From a virus, in IMG/VR virus record IMGVR_UViG_3300045581_000062, positions 1 to 37,151 of that record: DNA of 37,151 bases. One strand, written 5' to 3'. Positions within the stretch are counted from its first letter, which is position 1. Each line of letters begins with the position of its first letter. The notes under the pieces were generated by a model. That model was not told where the DNA came from. It saw only the letters and a list, made by a program, of their open reading frames with translations, and searched no databases. Positions 15,943 through 22,806 of this stretch are shown here, piece after piece. The translations under genes and the position numbers were made by a program.

Positions 15943-16499
15943 CGTTCGCGAATAAAGAATAACAAAGTGGGACGCCCCCAGCCGGAGCCTTGGCGATTAT
16001 TCGTATCACGAAATTTGCACGACGTGATCCAGTCGCACTTAAAGCCGTTCTCAGCGAAGCGGTCGATCCAATACTCGGTCAGTTGCTCGTTGACGTGATG
16101 ATGCCCACCCTGCCCGGGAATGGCGTGGCACATGAGGACGTACTTGCACTTGTGCATCGTCGCGAACCAGTTCGGCTCGCAGCGTTGCTCAACGTGCTCG
16201 ACGAACTCGGTGCAGATCGCAAGGTCGTACTCGCGCTCGGGCACATACGGGCCGCGCTCATAGTCGTGCGAGATGAGAATTTCTTTGCACGGGCTTTCTT
16301 GAAGCGCGACCGGGTGCCCCTCAACGCCGCGAGCGTCAAACCCAAGGTCGTGCCACCACTTGATGTTATGGCCGTACCCGGCGCCGATGTCGATGACCGA
16401 CTTGATGTTATAGGTCAGCGCGAGATACCCCCAGATGTCGGGCATCCACGTCGCACGGTCGCCCTCTGGGATAAATCCACCTAAATGGTCAATGCTCAT
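15939..16499 (-). CDS. SAM-dependent methyltransferase
   Basis: A 186-residue class I methyltransferase. The SAM-binding motif I is VIDIGAGYGHNIKWW (residues about 35-49), followed by motif II (ARGVEGHPVALQ) and the post-I segment YDLAICTEFVEHVEQ. The C-terminus has the strand-pair RPTLLFFIRER. There is no DPPY or similar amino-methylation motif, so DNA methylation is unlikely. A sugar or small-molecule target fits better given the adjacent GT25 gene. It overlaps the terL stop by four bases and the GT25 start by four bases. The substrate is unknown. Confidence 0.75.
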   Translation of the reverse strand: MSIDHLGGFIPEGDRATWMPDIWGYLALTYNIKSVIDIGAGYGHNIKWWHDLGFDARGVEGHPVALQESPCKEILISHDYERGPYVPEREYDLAICTEFVEHVEQRCEPNWFATMHKCKYVLMCHAIPGQGGHHHVNEQLTEYWIDRFAENGFKCDWITSCKFRDTNNRQGSGWGRPTLLFFIRER

Positions 16500-17893
16500 A
16501 CCACCCCTCGAATTTGTCTCTTGACCGGCTTCGCCCAGGTCGGCGAGTAGACGCCGATGCCGGTCGCGGCCTCACTCGCGAACGTCAGCACGAAGGCGTC
16601 GGCCACGTCGGGTGACGCCAGTCCTCGGCGCTTCATGTCGTCCTTGCTCTCGAGCTTGAGTTTGCCGTTGCTCATAAACGAATAACGCGGCGAGGATAAT
16701 TCATTCACAAGGCGCTCGTCACGCGGCAGCTTGCAGTCTTTGGCCTCGAGCCACGACTTGGCCTTGCTCCATAACTCGGCGCGAAGGTTCGCAAACTGCC
16801 CCTTGAAGGCAGGCGACTCGCCGACGTTGATGCCACGGGCGGGGAGCTTGAGCTCGCGTAGCCTATCGACTACACCTGCGCCCAAGCCGATGCTGTCGAC
16901 CAGGATCTCGGCGGGGTGGTCTTTGGGGTCGGTCGACTCCCACTCGTGCATGATCGCGCCGGTCAGCGACATAAGGTCAAGATTCTTCCACGTCTTGACC
17001 GGGCCGAGCACCACGTTCGACTGGCGCTTGCAGAGCGCCGAGGAGTCGGTGCCGTAGCGGGCCACGTCCAGTCCCCAGAGGATGGGTGAGGATGGGTTCT
17101 GCACCACGTCACGGTCGATGGCGCTCTGGGCGAGCTCAAGACCGATCAGCGTGTCGTCGTCGGCGACCGGAAACTCGCCGAGTACGCGTACCCGGTAGGC
17201 GTTGCTGCCTTCGCCGTAGCGGCTTGCCATTTCCGAGACGTAATCCTCCGAGACGCGGGGCGAGTCGAGGCAACTAACGTGCAGGTTTTTCCATTCGGAC
17301 GACAGGCGGTGGAAGGTGTCGTAGAAGTACCCGCTGGTACGGGTGGGGTTGCCGAGGAGGAGCGTGGTCGCGTTGTGGCCGGACATACTGCCGCCGGCAG
17401 ATTCAAACACGGCCTCGGATACGCCGGGGGCTTCGTCCACGACCAGCAGCACGAACTCGGCGTGGATACCTTGCAGGGCGTCGGGTTGCTCGGCGCGGCT
17501 GGTACGGGCGGAGATGAACGCCTCTTCGGGGCTGGCTTTTAGTTCAATACGGTCGGACTTGATTTCGAGCAGGTCGGCCACGGCGGGGGGTAGGAGCTTG
17601 GCCCAGCGGCGGCATTCGCCGAAGAGGGCGTCGAATAACTGGCTGGCCGTGGGGGCCGTGACCACGACCTTGACCGGGACGCGGGTGAGCATGAACCAGA
17701 GCATGGCCCACGAGGCGACGGTGGACTTGCCAGTTCCGTGGCCAGAGCGGACGCTGATCTTGCGCTCATTCGCAGCCAGAAGCTCTAGGAGGCGACGCTG
17801 CCATGGGTCCGGTGTCACCCCTAGCACTTCCTCCACGAAGGCCACAGGAGCCTTGTGGTAGCGTTTTACGAAGTCGAAGTATGGATTCTGCAT
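16496..17893 (-). CDS. terL: Terminase large subunit
   Basis: A 465-residue packaging motor and nuclease. The ATPase domain has Walker A SGHGTGKS (residues 50-57), Walker B LLVVDE (149-154) and the coupling motif GNPTR (181-185). The RNase-H-like nuclease domain has acidic residues in GLDVARYGTD (Asp276), ILVDSIGLG (Asp333) and SPDVADAF (Asp429/432). The start MQNPYFDFVKRYHKAPVAFV is typical of the family, yet no clear Shine-Dalgarno sequence precedes the ATG. An unusual 273-base gap with repeats separates it from the small subunit gene. It translocates DNA into the head through the portal. Confidence 0.93.
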   Translation of the reverse strand: MQNPYFDFVKRYHKAPVAFVEEVLGVTPDPWQRRLLELLAANERKISVRSGHGTGKSTVASWAMLWFMLTRVPVKVVVTAPTASQLFDALFGECRRWAKLLPPAVADLLEIKSDRIELKASPEEAFISARTSRAEQPDALQGIHAEFVLLVVDEAPGVSEAVFESAGGSMSGHNATTLLLGNPTRTSGYFYDTFHRLSSEWKNLHVSCLDSPRVSEDYVSEMASRYGEGSNAYRVRVLGEFPVADDDTLIGLELAQSAIDRDVVQNPSSPILWGLDVARYGTDSSALCKRQSNVVLGPVKTWKNLDLMSLTGAIMHEWESTDPKDHPAEILVDSIGLGAGVVDRLRELKLPARGINVGESPAFKGQFANLRAELWSKAKSWLEAKDCKLPRDERLVNELSSPRYSFMSNGKLKLESKDDMKRRGLASPDVADAFVLTFASEAATGIGVYSPTWAKPVKRQIRGVV

Positions 17894-18050
17894 TTTTTCA
17901 AATTGGTAGGTGTGGGGTTACGCCAGCGCCCGCCCCCGCCGGGGGTACCAGCCGGGGGGGGTCAGAATCGGCCCGGAAATCGGGAATGCTAGGGGAATCA
18001 ACAAGTTACCTACGCGCTATCCGCAGAGTGGACAACTTTACATAATGGGT

Positions 18051-18056
18051 ATTATA
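18051..18056 (-). promoter_or_regulatory. Possible -10 element for terL
   Basis: The minus strand reads TATAAT here, a perfect sigma70 -10 box. No hexamer resembling TTGACA lies 15 to 19 bases upstream, so a partner activator or another explanation is needed. It would drive terL and the late genes. Confidence 0.3.
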
Positions 18057-18116
18057 CGCACTGACTCCGACAATCCCTTGCGAATCAATGACTTGCGTGT
18101 TGTGTAATTTTACTCG

Positions 18117-18147
18117 GTGCATAAAATCTGCGGGATCGTGCATAAAA
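18117..18147. repeat. GTGCATAAAA direct repeats, 21 bp apart
   Basis: Two identical 10-mers start 21 bp apart, two turns of the helix, so a protein could bind both on the same face. They lie next to an ATGTTATAACAT palindrome. A regulator or the small terminase could bind here. Confidence 0.6.
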
Positions 18148-18155
18148 CGAGTGTT

Positions 18156-18167
18156 ATGTTATAACAT
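18156..18167. promoter_or_regulatory. 12-bp palindrome at end of terS
   Basis: ATGTTATAACAT is a perfect 12-bp palindrome that ends at the last base of the terS stop codon. It is AT-rich in a GC-rich genome and is a candidate operator. Confidence 0.45.
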
Positions 18168-18682
18168 TACGTCGGTTCTGATGACTCGCGCACGACCGAA
18201 TCAGCGTCCGTTGCTGTGTCGCGAGTAAGCTTTTCGGGCTCCACCGAGGCCACCGTTTTCATCAAGTTTCGGACAGCCTCAAGGTGAAGCGCGGTCGTAT
18301 CCGTCACCTCCACCTTCGCCTGCATCTTGTCGCCGTACGTTTGCATATCCAGACGCGACGCGACCCACTTGCGAATGTCAGCCGCAGCCCTCGCAGCGTG
18401 AGGATCAATCTGCGACTCTTCGACGCTATTAGCCAGCTTCTCCATTCGCTCGACGTGCCACTGCGCTCGAGCATGACGAGCCGCCAGGACTGCAGACTTG
18501 CGCTCCTCGTTGTCGAACAGGAACCGATGCAGCCGGCCATAAGGAATTTGGTTAGCGACCGCAAACTCTGCAAGGCTTCCGCCAGTCGAAACGTACTCGC
18601 AGATTTCGCGCATGAAGTTTGGGTTATTAAGGATCGCGATTGCTCGGTCGCGCTTCTCTCGTTTCTGTGGTGATCCTGCCAT
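18167..18682 (-). CDS. terS: Terminase small subunit
   Basis: A 171-residue protein upstream of terL. It has an N-terminal helix-turn-helix-like region (REICEYVSTGGSLAEFAVAN, then QIPYGRLHRFLFDNEERKSA) and a central coiled coil (ARHARAQWHVERMEKLANS). A C-terminal part ends in an acidic tail and contains DIRKWVASRLDMQTYGDKM, which I recognise from terminase small subunits. It should bind the packaging site and load the large subunit. The ATG overlaps the stop of the zinc-finger gene. Confidence is high because of order and motifs. Confidence 0.83.
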   Translation of the reverse strand: MAGSPQKREKRDRAIAILNNPNFMREICEYVSTGGSLAEFAVANQIPYGRLHRFLFDNEERKSAVLAARHARAQWHVERMEKLANSVEESQIDPHAARAAADIRKWVASRLDMQTYGDKMQAKVEVTDTTALHLEAVRNLMKTVASVEPEKLTRDTATDADSVVRESSEPT

Positions 18683-18987
18683 CAGTCGTCGCTAACGTGA
18701 ACGTAAGTCGTCACGTCCTCCCAGTCTTGTTCGTATCCTTCCAATGGAACCACGTCGAAGTTACTCCACGTTCTTTTCGGTCGCTGCTGGTTGTCCTCCA
18801 GATGCGACTTCTTCACGCCCTTGATCGGCCTGTTCTTGATCTCGTCTGCATAGACTCGCTTCCAGACGCGTTCGCTCGTGGAGAAGCGCAGCCCGCAGGT
18901 CATACACTCTCTGCGTCGTCTCGCCTCGGTCGGGAACTGATAGACCTTCACGACCTCGCTCGGTTTCGAGCACTTTGGACATTTCAT
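18682..18987 (-). CDS. NrdR-like zinc-ribbon protein
   Basis: 101 residues from ATG 18987, which overlaps the nuclease stop (ATGA). The first part, MKCPKCSKPSEVVKVYQF, then RRRRECMTCGLRFSTSER, reproduces the zinc ribbon of the NrdR repressor with four Cys in CxxC pairs. The ATP-cone that completes NrdR (about 100 more residues) is absent; instead there is a short charged tail ending YVHVSDD. NrdR binds DNA upstream of ribonucleotide reductase genes. This protein may therefore bind DNA without nucleotide sensing, near the terminase genes. Confidence 0.7.
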   Translation of the reverse strand: MKCPKCSKPSEVVKVYQFPTEARRRRECMTCGLRFSTSERVWKRVYADEIKNRPIKGVKKSHLEDNQQRPKRTWSNFDVVPLEGYEQDWEDVTTYVHVSDD

Positions 18988-19307
18988 CTCTCGGGCAGCT
19001 CTTTCTTTGCGATCTTCAGCCAATCCTCAAGCGGCTGGATAACGAGGAACTCACGCTTATCGCCACGGCAGATGACGACCGGCACGTCATAGCCAGCGCA
19101 CGCTGCTTTCACTTGGTCGATCCATTCGTACACCGCAATCGACTTGCGGCGCTTCACCTCGATAACAAACTGGGCCAGTCGAATATCGGCACCGCCATCT
19201 CTGGCCTGCCCTAGCTCACGCTTGACCACCCAGCCCGTTTGCTCCGCTATCTTGTCGCAGACCTCGCGTTCGGTTTCTGCGCCTCTTTGTCGTTGTCGCT
19301 TTCCCAC
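18984..19307 (-). CDS. PD-(D/E)XK Holliday-junction-type nuclease
   Basis: 107 residues from GTG 19307. The N-terminus, MGKRQRQRGAETEREVCDKI, carries the early Glu. RDGGADIRLAQFVIEVKRRK carries the catalytic Asp41, Glu50 and Lys52 (pattern D-x8-E-x-K). Length and layout match small archaeal-type or phage Holliday-junction resolvases and VRR-type nucleases. A GGTGAGAC stretch precedes the start. The gene lies 5' of the terminase genes, where many phages keep a resolvase to debranch DNA before packaging. Its 5' end overlaps the zinc-protein gene by 92 bases. Confidence 0.7.
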   Translation of the reverse strand: MGKRQRQRGAETEREVCDKIAEQTGWVVKRELGQARDGGADIRLAQFVIEVKRRKSIAVYEWIDQVKAACAGYDVPVVICRGDKREFLVIQPLEDWLKIAKKELPER

Positions 19308-19509
19308 GTCTCACCCAATAGTCCGGTTGACGTGCGATATCTACCGCATAACACACCATTTGCACAAGTGCGTTGAACTCTCTCGCCTTCTCTGACATCT
19401 CGGCAATCTGCTCGACCGTGTATTTCTTTTTTCGGTGAGCGGTCTTGTGCCAGGTATGAATCTGGCCGCCGGTATTCTCCACGCCGCAGATCGGACAGTT
19501 CTTTCTCAT
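19216..19509 (-). CDS. Small zinc-finger protein
   Basis: 97 residues starting at ATG 19509, overlapping the previous stop (ATGA). MRKNCPICGVENTGGQIHTW followed by HKTAH gives a CxxC-x(n)-HxxxxxxH pattern likely to bind zinc. A helix (VEQIAEMSEKAREFNALVQM) and a very basic tail (TTKRRRNRTRGLRQ) follow. The tail is coded over the start of the nuclease gene. Nucleic acid binding is likely; the role is unknown. Confidence 0.6.
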   Translation of the reverse strand: MRKNCPICGVENTGGQIHTWHKTAHRKKKYTVEQIAEMSEKAREFNALVQMVCYAVDIARQPDYWVRRGKATTTKRRRNRTRGLRQDSGANGLGGQA

Positions 19510-19799
19510 CGCCAATCGTCCGCGTCAGATTTCCAGCCGATCATCTTGCTGGCTTTGGGTAGTTCTTCGTACTTGGCTTCCTCAGCCCTCGCTGCCGCCT
19601 TCTCAAACGTGTCGAAGACGCCAAGGTTCTTTGGGATCGTCTTGCCATCAGGGCCGCGCCTCCAAACGACGAACTCCTGTTTACCCCCGATAGTCTGCCC
19701 TCGGATACTGAACCGACGACACGCCGAGGTCTTGCCCCAGAAGTCGGAGTCCTCCCACGACAACGGCCCGGTTAGGTTCAGACTGGTCTGTCTAGTCAT
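19506..19799 (-). CDS. Small protein of unknown function
   Basis: 97 residues from ATG 19799, with AGGA eight bases upstream, which decides this start over one ten codons further up. The sequence is MTRQTSLNLTGPLSWEDSDF, then FVVWRRGPDGKTIPKNLGVF, DTFEKAAARAEEAKYEELP. It has a small beta-strand region and a helix, like short double-stranded nucleic acid or integrase arm-binding folds (AP2-like), but I cannot assign a family. It belongs to the chain of overlapping genes between the helicase and terminase genes. Confidence 0.6.
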   Translation of the reverse strand: MTRQTSLNLTGPLSWEDSDFWGKTSACRRFSIRGQTIGGKQEFVVWRRGPDGKTIPKNLGVFDTFEKAAARAEEAKYEELPKASKMIGWKSDADDWR

Positions 19800-20019
19800 G
19801 CGTCCAGTCCTGCCGCTTACCCACCTCACCGGCTTGGTCAGCGTAGTGAACTAACTTTGCACCAAACTGCTGTTGAAAGGTTTTGATGACCGAGAAGTCA
19901 TCCGGCCCCAGCACGTCGAGCATTCGCCGTGCTAGTGGCGTGGACGCAACAGGTGTGGATAACTCCATTCGCTTCTCTGCACCAAACTTGTGCTGCTGCA
20001 ATAATTTCTTCTTTCTCAC
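19792..20019 (-). CDS. Small protein next to putative origin
   Basis: 75 residues from GTG 20019. An excellent site (GGAG, six bases upstream) supports this start; the open frame also allows TTG 20037. The N-terminus is basic (VRKKKLLQQHKFGAEKRMEL), followed by ARRMLDVLGPDDFSVIKTFQ. It contains a perfect DnaA-box sequence within its coding region (19954-19962). Position beside the iteron region suggests a replication or control role, but no motif proves this. Confidence 0.6.
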   Translation of the reverse strand: MRKKKLLQQHKFGAEKRMELSTPVASTPLARRMLDVLGPDDFSVIKTFQQQFGAKLVHYADQAGEVGKRQDWTHD

Positions 20020-20160
20020 ATTCGTCTCCCATGTCAAAATCCTATGCTCGGGTCATGTCCGAATGTCCGAGACCATAGGTCTCTCGGACTTTCGGACATA
20101 CTTGACCGTCCGAAAGTGTCCGAATTTGACGCTTTCGGACATTCGGACATTTAATCCACA
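19954..20160. other. Candidate replication origin
   Basis: Between the primase-polymerase stop (20151) and the next gene (20019), eight hexamers GTCCGA/TCGGAC are arranged as two nested inverted pairs. These are GTCCGA at 20057 and 20065, TCGGAC at 20084 and 20092, then GTCCGA at 20108 and 20118, TCGGAC at 20135 and 20143. Spacing within pairs is 8 bp, except one of 10. TGTGGATAA, a perfect match to the DnaA box of E. coli, lies at 19954-19962. An 8-of-9 match in the other orientation is at 20152-20160. The AT/pyrimidine-rich segment 19999-20016 could be the unwinding element. An operator is the alternative reading. Confidence 0.6.
20055..20150. repeat. Iteron-like nested inverted repeats
   Basis: Two adjacent palindromic blocks, each with two GTCCGA copies on one strand and two on the other. 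The first has the arms ATGTCCGAATGTCCGAGA and its near-perfect complement around ATA. The second has GTCCGAAAGTGTCCGAA and its near-complement. Each block could form a long hairpin in single strands or bind a protein dimer pair. Confidence 0.85.
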
Positions 20161-22208
20161 GCCAGCTTCGATCCGCCGACCGTCGCGACCATGAACGGCG
20201 ACATCATCAGCTTCTCGACCGCATCGTGGACAGACTGCCGGCTCAGGCCGCACTCCCTGCCCACCTGCCGCATCTCTTCCATGGTCCAGACCAGTTCCGA
20301 CTCGGCGCGCTTCTGACGCTCCCGAAGCGCCAGCAGGATCGTCTTCTGAGCCTTGCCCTGCGGAACCTGCGCCGCGACCGGCTTATCCCCATGAGCGACC
20401 GTCTCGCGCATGACTAGACTGGTCAGACGCTCCCCGTACCGATCCGCCGCGCCGAGGTCGACCACCTCCGCCTCATAGGCGAGGTTCGGTAGTTCCCCGG
20501 TATCCTTGAACCGCTGCCGCGTGACCTCGACGTGGGTGTTGGGCTGCGCCGCGCGCTTCACAATGTACTCCGCGTCTGGGTTTGCCATGAGCGCGCTGGC
20601 GCCTCTCGGTCGGTCAGAGTCGCCGTGCCCACTGTGCGCCACGATCAGCACGCTCGCCTCGTACCGCTCGCGGATGAACCGACTTAATTGGGACAGGTAC
20701 GCCGCGACCTCCTGGTTAGAGTTCTCGTCCATGCCGGCGCTGAACTTGGAGAGCGTGTCGACCACGACGAGCTTGGGTCTGACGCCCGCGGTGTCGACCG
20801 CCTGCACCAGAAGCGCCATCTCCTCCTCGCGGTTGAGGTTGAGCGGCCGCTCGAGCGCCAAGATCGGCAGGTCGCGCAGCTTCTGACCGCCGCCAAAGGT
20901 TTGCATCCATGCCTTAACACGACGCCCCAATCCGCCACCCTCACCCGAGAGCAGCGCGACAGCCTCGCCTGCCATCGCGACCCGCATCGCCCAGTCGAGC
21001 GCGATAAACGACTTGAAGCTCGCCCGCGGCCCCGCGAGCACCGCGACGACCTTCGCCTCGATGACGCGATGAAGCAGCCACTCCGGCTCACGGTTCTCGT
21101 CCACGATATCCGCGACGTGCCGCAGCTCGACCTTGAAGCCAAGACTGGCCTCAGTCTGCGCCGCGACTGATTTCTGTGTCTCGGGTTCTGTGACGCGGAT
21201 CATCCCTTGAGCCTCCGGTACGTCCGCATATTCGTTGGCCTCAAACGTCGGCAAATCAACCGGCGGCCCAATGCGCACCGCCTCCGGCATCGACACCCAA
21301 CCGCCCGCCTTGGCCGCGTTAAATAGACTGCCGAGCGTGACCCTGCCGCCACGGTCAAGATGGAACGACTGCCACCGATACTCAATATCGGCACGGCCTG
21401 CGTAAGATGCCGGAAGTTCTCCCGTAATGCCGCCACTTGACCACGAGTCCCAGAGCTCGAGCCCGTCGTCGGCACCGCCGGAGGCATAGTGCAAGGCCAT
21501 GCCTACCATGAGCCATGCGTCGTAACCAGCCGGGTCAACGTAGGCAAGCGCCTCGGTGATCCTCGGCAGGTCGCGCTGGAAGTCTTGACTGGTACCAGGC
21601 TTCGGCGGCAGTTTCTTGGCAAGTTCTGCGGGTAGCTCCAAGTCCATGCGCCGCTCGTCAATAAGCCCCGCGGGTAGCGGCTGAATGTCGTTATTGAGCC
21701 CGTGCTGCCCGTAGTGCAGAGGCCACCAGATGATGTACCCGCCCTCGGCGCGGATGTCGATACCGTCGCGCTTGACCTTGCCGAGCGTGACGCTGACGCC
21801 GCCACGGATTTTGACCCCGTGCGGCAGGCTGAATAGGTAGTGCCGCCCGCCGCTACCGCCGCCGGTCTGGTGGACTCGAGTGCCGGTCAGTGCTTGCTGA
21901 TTTTCGACCAGCCATTCTTGAGCCGCGTGAGCAGCCGCTCGATGATCGTAGTCGAGGACGGCGAGCCCTGTTCGTGATCCGGTGGGTACGCCCACGAGTG
22001 CGTCCGGGCGATCTGCCCACCAGCGTCGGATTTGCGCCTCGTCTTGCGTGGCGTCTTTGAATCCGTTTTTGGTGAGCGGGCTTTTGGCTCGGAGCGTGCG
22101 CCCTTCTGAATCTTTCTCATCGTTCCTCCTGCAAGGAAATACTGGGTACTTCTTCGCCAGATCGAGCACGCGCTCGACCGGCACGATTGCCGTCAGCTCT
22201 GGTTTCAT
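20151..22208 (-). CDS. Primase-polymerase with RecA-like helicase domain
   Basis: 685 residues from ATG 22208, which overlaps the repressor stop (ATGA); the open frame runs further up but over the repressor gene. Residues 10-190 form a primase-polymerase (AEP) domain with the metal pair in VLDYDH (Asp86, Asp88), GRHYLF (His123) and GIDIRAEGGYIIWW. Residues 213-300 look like a PriCT linker domain (ITEALAYVDPAGYDAWLMVG). Residues 380-600 are a RepA-like hexameric ATPase with Walker A GPRASFKS (393-400) and Walker B LVVVDT (480-485). A winged-helix-like end (CGLSRQSVHDAVEKLM) follows. It should prime and unwind; synthesis then needs host polymerase. Confidence 0.88.
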   Translation of the reverse strand: MKPELTAIVPVERVLDLAKKYPVFPCRRNDEKDSEGRTLRAKSPLTKNGFKDATQDEAQIRRWWADRPDALVGVPTGSRTGLAVLDYDHRAAAHAAQEWLVENQQALTGTRVHQTGGGSGGRHYLFSLPHGVKIRGGVSVTLGKVKRDGIDIRAEGGYIIWWPLHYGQHGLNNDIQPLPAGLIDERRMDLELPAELAKKLPPKPGTSQDFQRDLPRITEALAYVDPAGYDAWLMVGMALHYASGGADDGLELWDSWSSGGITGELPASYAGRADIEYRWQSFHLDRGGRVTLGSLFNAAKAGGWVSMPEAVRIGPPVDLPTFEANEYADVPEAQGMIRVTEPETQKSVAAQTEASLGFKVELRHVADIVDENREPEWLLHRVIEAKVVAVLAGPRASFKSFIALDWAMRVAMAGEAVALLSGEGGGLGRRVKAWMQTFGGGQKLRDLPILALERPLNLNREEEMALLVQAVDTAGVRPKLVVVDTLSKFSAGMDENSNQEVAAYLSQLSRFIRERYEASVLIVAHSGHGDSDRPRGASALMANPDAEYIVKRAAQPNTHVEVTRQRFKDTGELPNLAYEAEVVDLGAADRYGERLTSLVMRETVAHGDKPVAAQVPQGKAQKTILLALRERQKRAESELVWTMEEMRQVGRECGLSRQSVHDAVEKLMMSPFMVATVGGSKLAVD

Positions 22209-22420
22209 GGGTAGATATCCGGTCGTAGAGCCTTGCGTGATACACCAGTTGCGGCCTCTACGGCAAGCACCCGCAGCACGGGTACCTTGCCAGCGGTAAG
22301 CCACTGGTGGACGGCCTGTGGCTTGACCTTGAGTTTACGGGCCAGAGCAGCCTGCCCACCGGCCTGGGCGACTGCGTGGAGTAGGGCCGCTGTGGGCGGC
22401 TGAATGTTGTTTTTACGCAT
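22205..22420 (-). CDS. YdaS/Cro-like HTH repressor
   Basis: A 71-residue protein (MRKNNIQPPTAALLHAVAQA, GGQAALARKLKVKPQAVHQW) with the short helix-turn-helix core of the YdaS/Cro-like family: Ala-Leu-Ala-Arg-Lys-Leu as helix 2 and QAVHQWLTAGKVP as the recognition helix and wing. It ends ATGVSRKALRPDIYP, as usual in this family. It is transcribed divergently from the early genes, and a promoter and palindrome lie in the shared gap. I see no good Shine-Dalgarno sequence. It probably controls the early switch; no integrase is present. Confidence 0.8.
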   Translation of the reverse strand: MRKNNIQPPTAALLHAVAQAGGQAALARKLKVKPQAVHQWLTAGKVPVLRVLAVEAATGVSRKALRPDIYP

Positions 22421-22458
22421 ATCAGCGGAAGGGTATCAAGGCGCCCTTTGCGGTGCAA

Positions 22459-22471
22459 GAAAATAATTTTC
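22459..22471. promoter_or_regulatory. Candidate operator palindrome
   Basis: GAAAAT A ATTTTC is a perfect 13-bp inverted repeat in the divergent control region, 10 bp upstream of the early -35 box. An HTH dimer of the adjacent YdaS-like repressor is the natural candidate ligand. It could also act as an AT-rich upstream promoter element. Confidence 0.5.
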
Positions 22472-22480
22472 AAGAAGTGC

Positions 22481-22508
22481 TTGACGACGGTTTTCCGGTA
22501 TGGATAAT
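22481..22508 (+). promoter_or_regulatory. Early rightward promoter
   Basis: TTGACG at 22481-22486 and GATAAT at 22503-22508, 16 bases apart, each match the sigma70 consensus in five of six positions. Transcription would begin near 22515 and reach the first early gene at 22564. It also shows that the open frame beginning at 22453 cannot be the true gene start. Confidence 0.7.
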
Positions 22509-22563
22509 GGGCTCCATGGACGGCGCGGTGCCGAATCCAGAAGCGATAAAAGAGGCAAGCAAA

Positions 22564-22782
22564 ATGAGCAAAAAATTCAAAGACTACGCGCTAATCCTAA
22601 AAGATAGCACCAGCAAGACATACGAGCTGTGCATCAACGGCGATTGCATCAACGAGCAAATCCTAACGGGAGCGAGCGAAGAGGAAGCAGTCGAAATGGT
22701 GGAAAGCAATGCTTTCTATAATGCTATCGACAGCGGCGACATTGGCGCTGACGCTTGGATCGACAACGAGGCGGCGGCCTAA
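22564..22782 (+). CDS. First early gene, small acidic protein
   Basis: 72 residues from ATG 22564, with GAGG eight bases upstream and the promoter 50 to 80 bases upstream. The open frame extends 5' to 22453 but crosses the promoter. It begins MSKKFKDYALILKDSTSKTY, continues with ELCINGDCINEQILTG, then an acidic helix (ASEEEAVEMVESNAFYN). The first product of the early unit is often a host take-over protein, but no family is recognised. A GGCGGC-CTAA-GCCGCC hairpin covers its stop codon. Confidence 0.65.
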   Translation: MSKKFKDYALILKDSTSKTYELCINGDCINEQILTGASEEEAVEMVESNAFYNAIDSGDIGADAWIDNEAAA

Positions 22783-22806
22783 GCCGCCCCTCTCTGGAGA
22801 AGCATC

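Larger units (their letters stand above)
17894..18166. other. terS-terL intergenic region
   Basis: The longest non-coding stretch of the window (273 bp), in an otherwise tightly packed unit. It holds a perfect GC inverted repeat at 17933-17945 (CCCCCG C CGGGGG) and a G8 run near 17954-17961. On the minus strand there is a perfect TATAAT at 18051-18056 without a matching -35 box. Two copies of GTGCATAAAA lie at 18117-18126 and 18138-18147, exactly 21 bp apart. An ATGTTATAACAT palindrome is at 18156-18167. It may hold a late promoter with operator, or the packaging recognition site. Confidence 0.6.

Noticed and set aside
15939-16499. DNA methyltransferase
   Set aside because: No DPPY/NPPY-type motif and no target-recognition domain. 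The gene context is glycosyltransferase and glycan enzyme.
20053-20253. Small minus-strand frame across the hexamer repeats
   Set aside because: Its sequence is a translation of the repeats and of the end of the primase gene. It has no ribosome site, and the region is better read as non-coding.
22453-22563. N-terminal extension of the first early gene
   Set aside because: The GTG at 22453 lies upstream of the promoter at 22481-22508, so this part would not be transcribed from it. ATG 22564 has a proper ribosome site.
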